Source: Gracilaria gracilis (Eukaryota; Rhodophyta; Florideophyceae; Gracilariales; Gracilariaceae). From it: a stretch of 64,000 nt of DNA. The notes below the pieces were generated by a model. The model was given only the letters and a program-made list of their open reading frames with translations, searched no databases and was not told the DNA's origin. Every line of letters starts with the position of its first letter. Positions within the stretch are counted from its first letter, which is position 1. Of this stretch, positions 63,791-64,000 are shown in pieces. Location of the stretch: assembly GCA_030374805.1 (NCBI GenBank), contig JARGSG010000214.1, positions 434,001-498,000 on the forward strand, in the 5' to 3' direction. The position numbers and the translations under genes were made by a program.

Positions 63791-64000
63791 ATGGCGGAAG
63801 CTCTGTCGCCCGTGGGGCGCGCGCTTCTGACGGTGGGCTGCGCGGCAGTGACGTTCGCCAACCCGGCAAGGGCGGACACGCTCGCGTTGCTGGGCGATCT
63901 GACCAGCGGCATCGCCACGCCGCATCTACTGCGCCGCATCAGCAAGAGCGACGAAGGGCGTGAGATGCTTCGCACGCTCACACCGACGCGCTTCCCCGAG
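63791..64000 (+). CDS. COQ4: COQ4 homologue, N-terminal part (runs off the window)
   Basis: COQ4 organises the mitochondrial coenzyme Q synthesis complex and is linked to oxidative decarboxylation of the ring. ATG at 63791 begins MAEALSPVGRALLTVGCAA. The 70 residues visible match the family start: PVGRALLTVG, FANPARADTLALLGDLTSG, TPHLLRRISKSDEGREML. The frame is open 45 codons upstream without another ATG. This copy lacks an obvious targeting leader before the conserved region, so either the signal is internal or a first exon lies upstream. The catalytic/metal-binding HDxxH region would be beyond the window. Confidence 0.8.
   Translation, partial: MAEALSPVGRALLTVGCAAVTFANPARADTLALLGDLTSGIATPHLLRRISKSDEGREMLRTLTPTRFPE

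Overview
The window looks like nuclear DNA of a photosynthetic eukaryote, most likely a multicellular red alga (a Chondrus-like genome). This is an inference. The recognisable host genes are uninterrupted single reading frames with short intergenic gaps. They include a plant-type ketol-acid reductoisomerase with a transit-like leader, an organellar-type tRNA threonylcarbamoyladenosine (t6A) enzyme, a Vti1-type SNARE and the start of COQ4. They sit in two small islands (21.5-27.9 kb and 62.8-64.0 kb) inside a large field of decayed transposable elements. No rRNA, tRNA or CRISPR array was seen.

Layout: 0-1.7 kb holds a retroelement RNase H remnant joined to a truncated copy of an unusual element, here called element X. 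1.7-3.6 kb is a broken gag-like gene. 4.5-8.3 kb holds two PIF/Harbinger transposases. 8.7-12.7 kb has diverged direct repeats, an RND/Patched-like pseudogene and an unidentified transposon-associated gene. 12.9-16.1 kb is a 3.2-kb palindrome with Harbinger ends and a captured gene fragment. 16.5-20.3 kb carries two Tc1/mariner transposases and a DDE_1 transposase. 21.5-27.9 kb is the host island: t6A transferase, KARI, a ubiquitin-like-domain protein and a PH-domain protein. 28.4-33.4 kb has hAT elements with 8-bp target duplications and nested MITEs. 34-37.9 kb holds a Sel1-repeat pseudogene and a DDE_1 transposase. 38.4-41.7 kb is a tyrosine-recombinase retrotransposon.

41.7-47.9 kb is element X. 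It encodes a very large broken protein with a candidate ParB/Srx-like motif and a candidate 2-oxoglutarate/Fe(II) oxygenase domain, a ketopantoate-reductase-like gene and a coiled-coil gene. 48-51 kb has minisatellites and a piggyBac transposase convergent with a conserved companion gene. 51.5-54.5 kb is a MULE-like transposase interrupted by a 413-bp element made almost wholly of an 11-bp-phased repeat. 55-62.3 kb holds a zinc-finger gene, CGG-rich repeats, a piggyBac fragment, a DDE_1 transposase and a possible LINE tail. 62.8-64 kb has VTI1 and COQ4 sharing a 283-bp divergent promoter region.

Nearly all element genes carry one to a few in-frame stops (TAA, TAG and TGA alike) or frameshifts, which fits neutral decay. 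The strongest candidates for something undescribed are element X, present here twice with the same terminus, and the phased 11-bp foldback element that splits the MULE gene. Element boundaries supported by target-site duplications were found by eye for two hAT elements, one 302-bp MITE and the 413-bp element.
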